In this document: in pieces, positions 49,862 to 64,000 of the stretch
Layout of the letters: every line of letters begins with the position of its first letter
Numbering within the stretch: the first letter of the stretch is position 1
Assembly (NCBI GenBank): GCA_033675545.1
Contig: JAWDGP010001332.1
Coordinates: 395,001-459,000 of the forward strand
Source of the DNA: Elysia crispata
Taxonomy: Eukaryota; Mollusca; Gastropoda; Plakobranchidae
DNA length: 64,000 nucleotides
Direction: 5' to 3'
Made by a program: the position numbers and the translations under genes
Notes under the pieces: model-generated
The model's input: the letters and a program-made list of their open reading frames with translations, nothing else
Database searches by the model: none
Told to the model about the DNA's origin: nothing

Positions 49862-50762
49862 AAATTTTAGTACACCTTAACCTGAAATTAAAAATTTAAA
49901 AGATGACTATGACAAATTTCACATCATATTAAGAGTCATAGAATGAGCTAATAGAATATTTAAAAAATTTATGAACAAAATGGAAATTGAATAGAAAATT
50001 ATTGATCTAAGAAGGGCAGAATAATTTTGTGGTGCAAAAAGGTAACAAATTTTTTTAATCAGGGATCATACAGCAAATCTATTCTTTTTATATGGATTCA
50101 ATATATATAAGCTATATACTGTCAAATTTAATTGAAATTGGATGAAAAATGACTATGAAAGACACTTTTATATATCTTATTGGCAATGTTGGTTTGTGGG
50201 TAAAAATTGATCAGGAAAGTGTGCCTTGTAAAATATAAAAGCAACACTAACTTCCCAATACAGTAACAATATCTAGGTCTACAAACATGATCTATCTGTA
50301 TACCAGGGATGAATTACTAATCACAGCATTTTTCTTTTTTTACAAAATACTTTCAAACCTAAGTTGTTTTTTTTTTCAGTCACAAAGTTTTGATGGTGGT
50401 AAATTCAACGCTGAAATAGATGTTTTAGTTTTTAAGTCATTAAAGTCAACCTGTTTCTTTACCTCATCAAGATAAATAATTGAAATCATTTTATGCTTTC
50501 ATAATCTTTCCAAATACCTTTTGTGTTTTAATTTTGTAGATTTAGCCGTTAGAGGGAAAAAAAGGAATTCTTTTGTATTGGGGCAATATGCAGTATACAA
50601 ATCTATAGCATCTCAGATGGATCAATACAAAAACTTAACTTGCAACTGAAAATAATTTATATTTTCCGCCTGCTTATCTCCAAGGTTTGATACAGGTACA
50701 TGAGACTTCCAAGAATATGACAGTCTAGATTGAAATCCCTCAAGCAAAGACAAATTTCAAAG

Positions 50763-61983
<11,221 letters not shown>

Positions 61984-64000
61984 TATTGAACAGCGGAATG
62001 ATTTTTAGCTGATTTTTTTTTCTGGGGGGGAAATTTAAATGGAATAGTGCAACCCTTATTCTCTGAAGGTCGTTTGTGATTTTTTTTTTTTTTTTGGGGG
62101 GGGGGGGGGGAAAAACTGGGGGGCCTTCAGAAAATACTCTTGTCTTTCATCAAGATTGCATTCATCCATATTCAGACAAGTGTTTTTGCCTTTTTCTTTC
62201 TTATTTTTTTTTTTTTAATTTAAGCTAAATTTGAAAATATTTGTAAACAAGTTCACATGTAAAATTACATTTTATATCCAAGCTTAAAAGATTTAATAGT
62301 CAAAGAATGATTTTCCAAGACTTGTTAACTCTATTTATTTTTCTTCTTTTTGTAAATTGATAAAAATCAGTCATTTACTCAAGTTATTTCTCATGTAACA
62401 CTTTAAAAAGCAGGTTTTTATTTTACTTTGACCTTGAAGCTATTGATGTACACACATTATAATTACATACTGGTTGAATTTAAATTTATAGTGCATTTGA
62501 AAAAATAAAGTAGTTTTTCAAAACTCAGTAATTCACTACAAATACCTTGTTTTATTGTAACTAGTTTGTGCATGTGTTAAAGAGGTGGACCTGTTTATTT
62601 GTTGTGTTTTTCTTTGCCTACTAGAAATTGTAGATTTGTATAATAGATTATTTATAGAACCCATCCACATCACGTGGATAACAGTCCTTTTTTGCATAGC
62701 AACAAGACTTAGTCGGGCAGAACCAAGATGAAGCGACGCTCAAAATTCCAAACTCATGAAGAATGACTTTTTCTTATACAAGCAATTGATGCTACTACTG
62801 CTACAATTTGCATTTTTTTCTCTTTCTTTTGTGCCTTTTCAGGCCTAACGAGTGACAAAGTTTACTTATGAATTGCATGTCACAGTTTTAAACAGTTTCT
62901 TTTTCTATCCATTCACAATGTTTTTAGACAAAATTATGATGTTTGCACTGAATGTATATTATAGAAAGGGAGTTTGAGAAAAAGTTCTTAGCTGCAAAGA
63001 CATTTTTTTCTTAAATACTTTGCACTGACAAAGAAGCGTCTCTTTTCTGGGAATATTGGCCAATCAAATGGCAGAATTTCTCTTGTTTTCTTCATCAGCC
63101 TAGTAGCTGGCTTTGAAAGGCCAATGATGTATAAAGGACAACAACTAGATTTTCATTGATGGAGCATTTCATGTCAGCAGTTATGTTGGTGTTAGTGATA
63201 AAAAAAAGTCATAGGCTCAATCCAGTGGTAATTGTTATGCTAATGCCTCAGTTAGGGCATCACCTGCTAAAGAGATCTGATGTAGGAAAATCCTCTGTCA
63301 TGAGGTCACAAGGCATTTGTTGGGGGATATCCCTAAGACCCTTGGTGACATATATCCCATGGGAAAAATCCAGAAAATCAAGCATTGCAGTTCCTTTTTG
63401 AAGTTGCTGTCAAAGTGAGATACATTAATGAGAATTAAAAGTTAAATTTTGTGATCAAATAAAAAAAAATAATAATAATGTTGGTTTCATTGTGTTTATT
63501 TTTTTCTTATTCTAGAACTGAAACTTAATGCAACTGTTTTGCTTTTTTCTTTTTAATGAAAGTACTTTTGGAAGTCATATAGATGAAAACTTAGTTCATT
63601 TGTATGTTTGTATGTGTGTAGGTGTGTCTTTTTAACAACTACTTCTTGGTCCGTTCTTTCTAATTTTATTTCCTTACAATCAAGTTGCATACAGAGCTAT
63701 CAAATCCTCTGCTTGGACCAGAATCTGCATGGCTGTATGATCAGTTGTTCATTGGAATATTGCTATAATTCATAGCAATTACAGACATAAAAAAAACAAA
63801 CAAAAACAATTTGAATTTTTTTTCATTTATTTTTATTTTTTAAATATTTAACAATAGCAAAACGAAATAGAGAGACTGCACATCTTTTGGTTTTGAACTT
63901 GACAATACCAATCACAACAATAGCTCAAGTTAAGTAAATTTACACAATTTTTCAATTTTGAGGGGTTTACTCAGCCATGAAACATACCATACAGTTTATA
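61984..64000. other. CARS2 3' UTR and downstream sequence
   Basis: T-rich sequence after the CARS2 stop. It includes a T run followed by a G run (about 62080-62110) bracketed by a short inverted repeat (CTGAAGG/CCTTCAG), and an AATAAA at 62504-62509. Past 62.6 kb no coding exon is convincing. The 81-codon frame at 63156-63401 starts at TTG and has no recognisable similarity. Confidence 0.6.
62504..62509 (+). promoter_or_regulatory. candidate CARS2 polyadenylation signal
   Basis: AATAAA 520 nt after the CARS2 stop, followed within 50 nt by T- and GT-rich sequence. It is the first canonical signal downstream of that stop. Confidence 0.5.

Larger units (their letters stand above)
47197..50762. 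other. divergent ING / CARS2 intergenic region
   Basis: Head-to-head spacer of 3.6 kb between the two start codons. About 1 kb of it is the Merlin-like transposon (48868-49861). TCTAGATC-type words cluster at 47290-47345 and 48216-48312. A 117-codon frame at 48081-48434 starts at TTG, is low-complexity and is not credible. No CpG-rich core or clear TATA box that I would assign is visible. Confidence 0.6.

Noticed and set aside
63156-63401. Possible tRNA-derived SINE or small protein at the right edge
   Set aside because: A weak tRNA-like word order (CTCAGTTAGGGCATCACCTG) was noted, but A-box and B-box spacing is not convincing and the frame starts at TTG.

Overview
The window looks like nuclear DNA of an AT-rich invertebrate. 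The evidence is multi-exon genes with GT-AG introns of about 0.3-5.5 kb, many microsatellites, small DNA transposons, and animal-type orthologues (VPS13D, dCMP deaminase, ING1/2, CARS2). A gastropod mollusc is my best guess from overall style and the recurrent TCTAGATC words; the sequence alone does not prove it.

Layout: (1) 1-15478, + strand: the last 13 exons (660 codons) of VPS13D, a bridge-like lipid-transfer protein, followed by a T-rich downstream region with a 497-bp tandem duplication. (2) 17-23.5 kb: gene-poor DNA ending in a large compound microsatellite. (3) 23611-33339, + strand: two complete dCMP deaminase modules in tandem, each with four exons in the same phases. The last exon of module A can splice in frame to the first exon of module B, giving a 508-residue double deaminase whose C-terminus carries a single membrane segment. 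The stop codon of a module-A-only protein lies inside that splice donor. (4) 33.3-42.7 kb: no confident host gene; it holds a hAT fragment with a CGGBP1-like BED finger, two pogo/Tigger-like MITEs, and A-rich DNA that may be a long ING 3' UTR. (5) 42740-47196, - strand: a four-exon ING1/2-type chromatin reader with a complete PHD finger. (6) 47.2-50.8 kb: the divergent ING/CARS2 intergenic region, interrupted by a Merlin-like DNA transposon with 9-bp target duplications. (7) 50763-61983, + strand: mitochondrial cysteinyl-tRNA synthetase CARS2, 13 exons, apparently complete. (8) 62-64 kb: CARS2 3' UTR and downstream sequence.

The genes do not form one pathway. Their order is informative, however. 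In human, ING1 and CARS2 are head-to-head neighbours on 13q34, and DCTD and ING2 lie close together on 4q35. The DCTD-ING-CARS2 order here therefore resembles the unsplit ancestor of both vertebrate loci. The most novel candidate is the membrane-anchored double dCMP deaminase.
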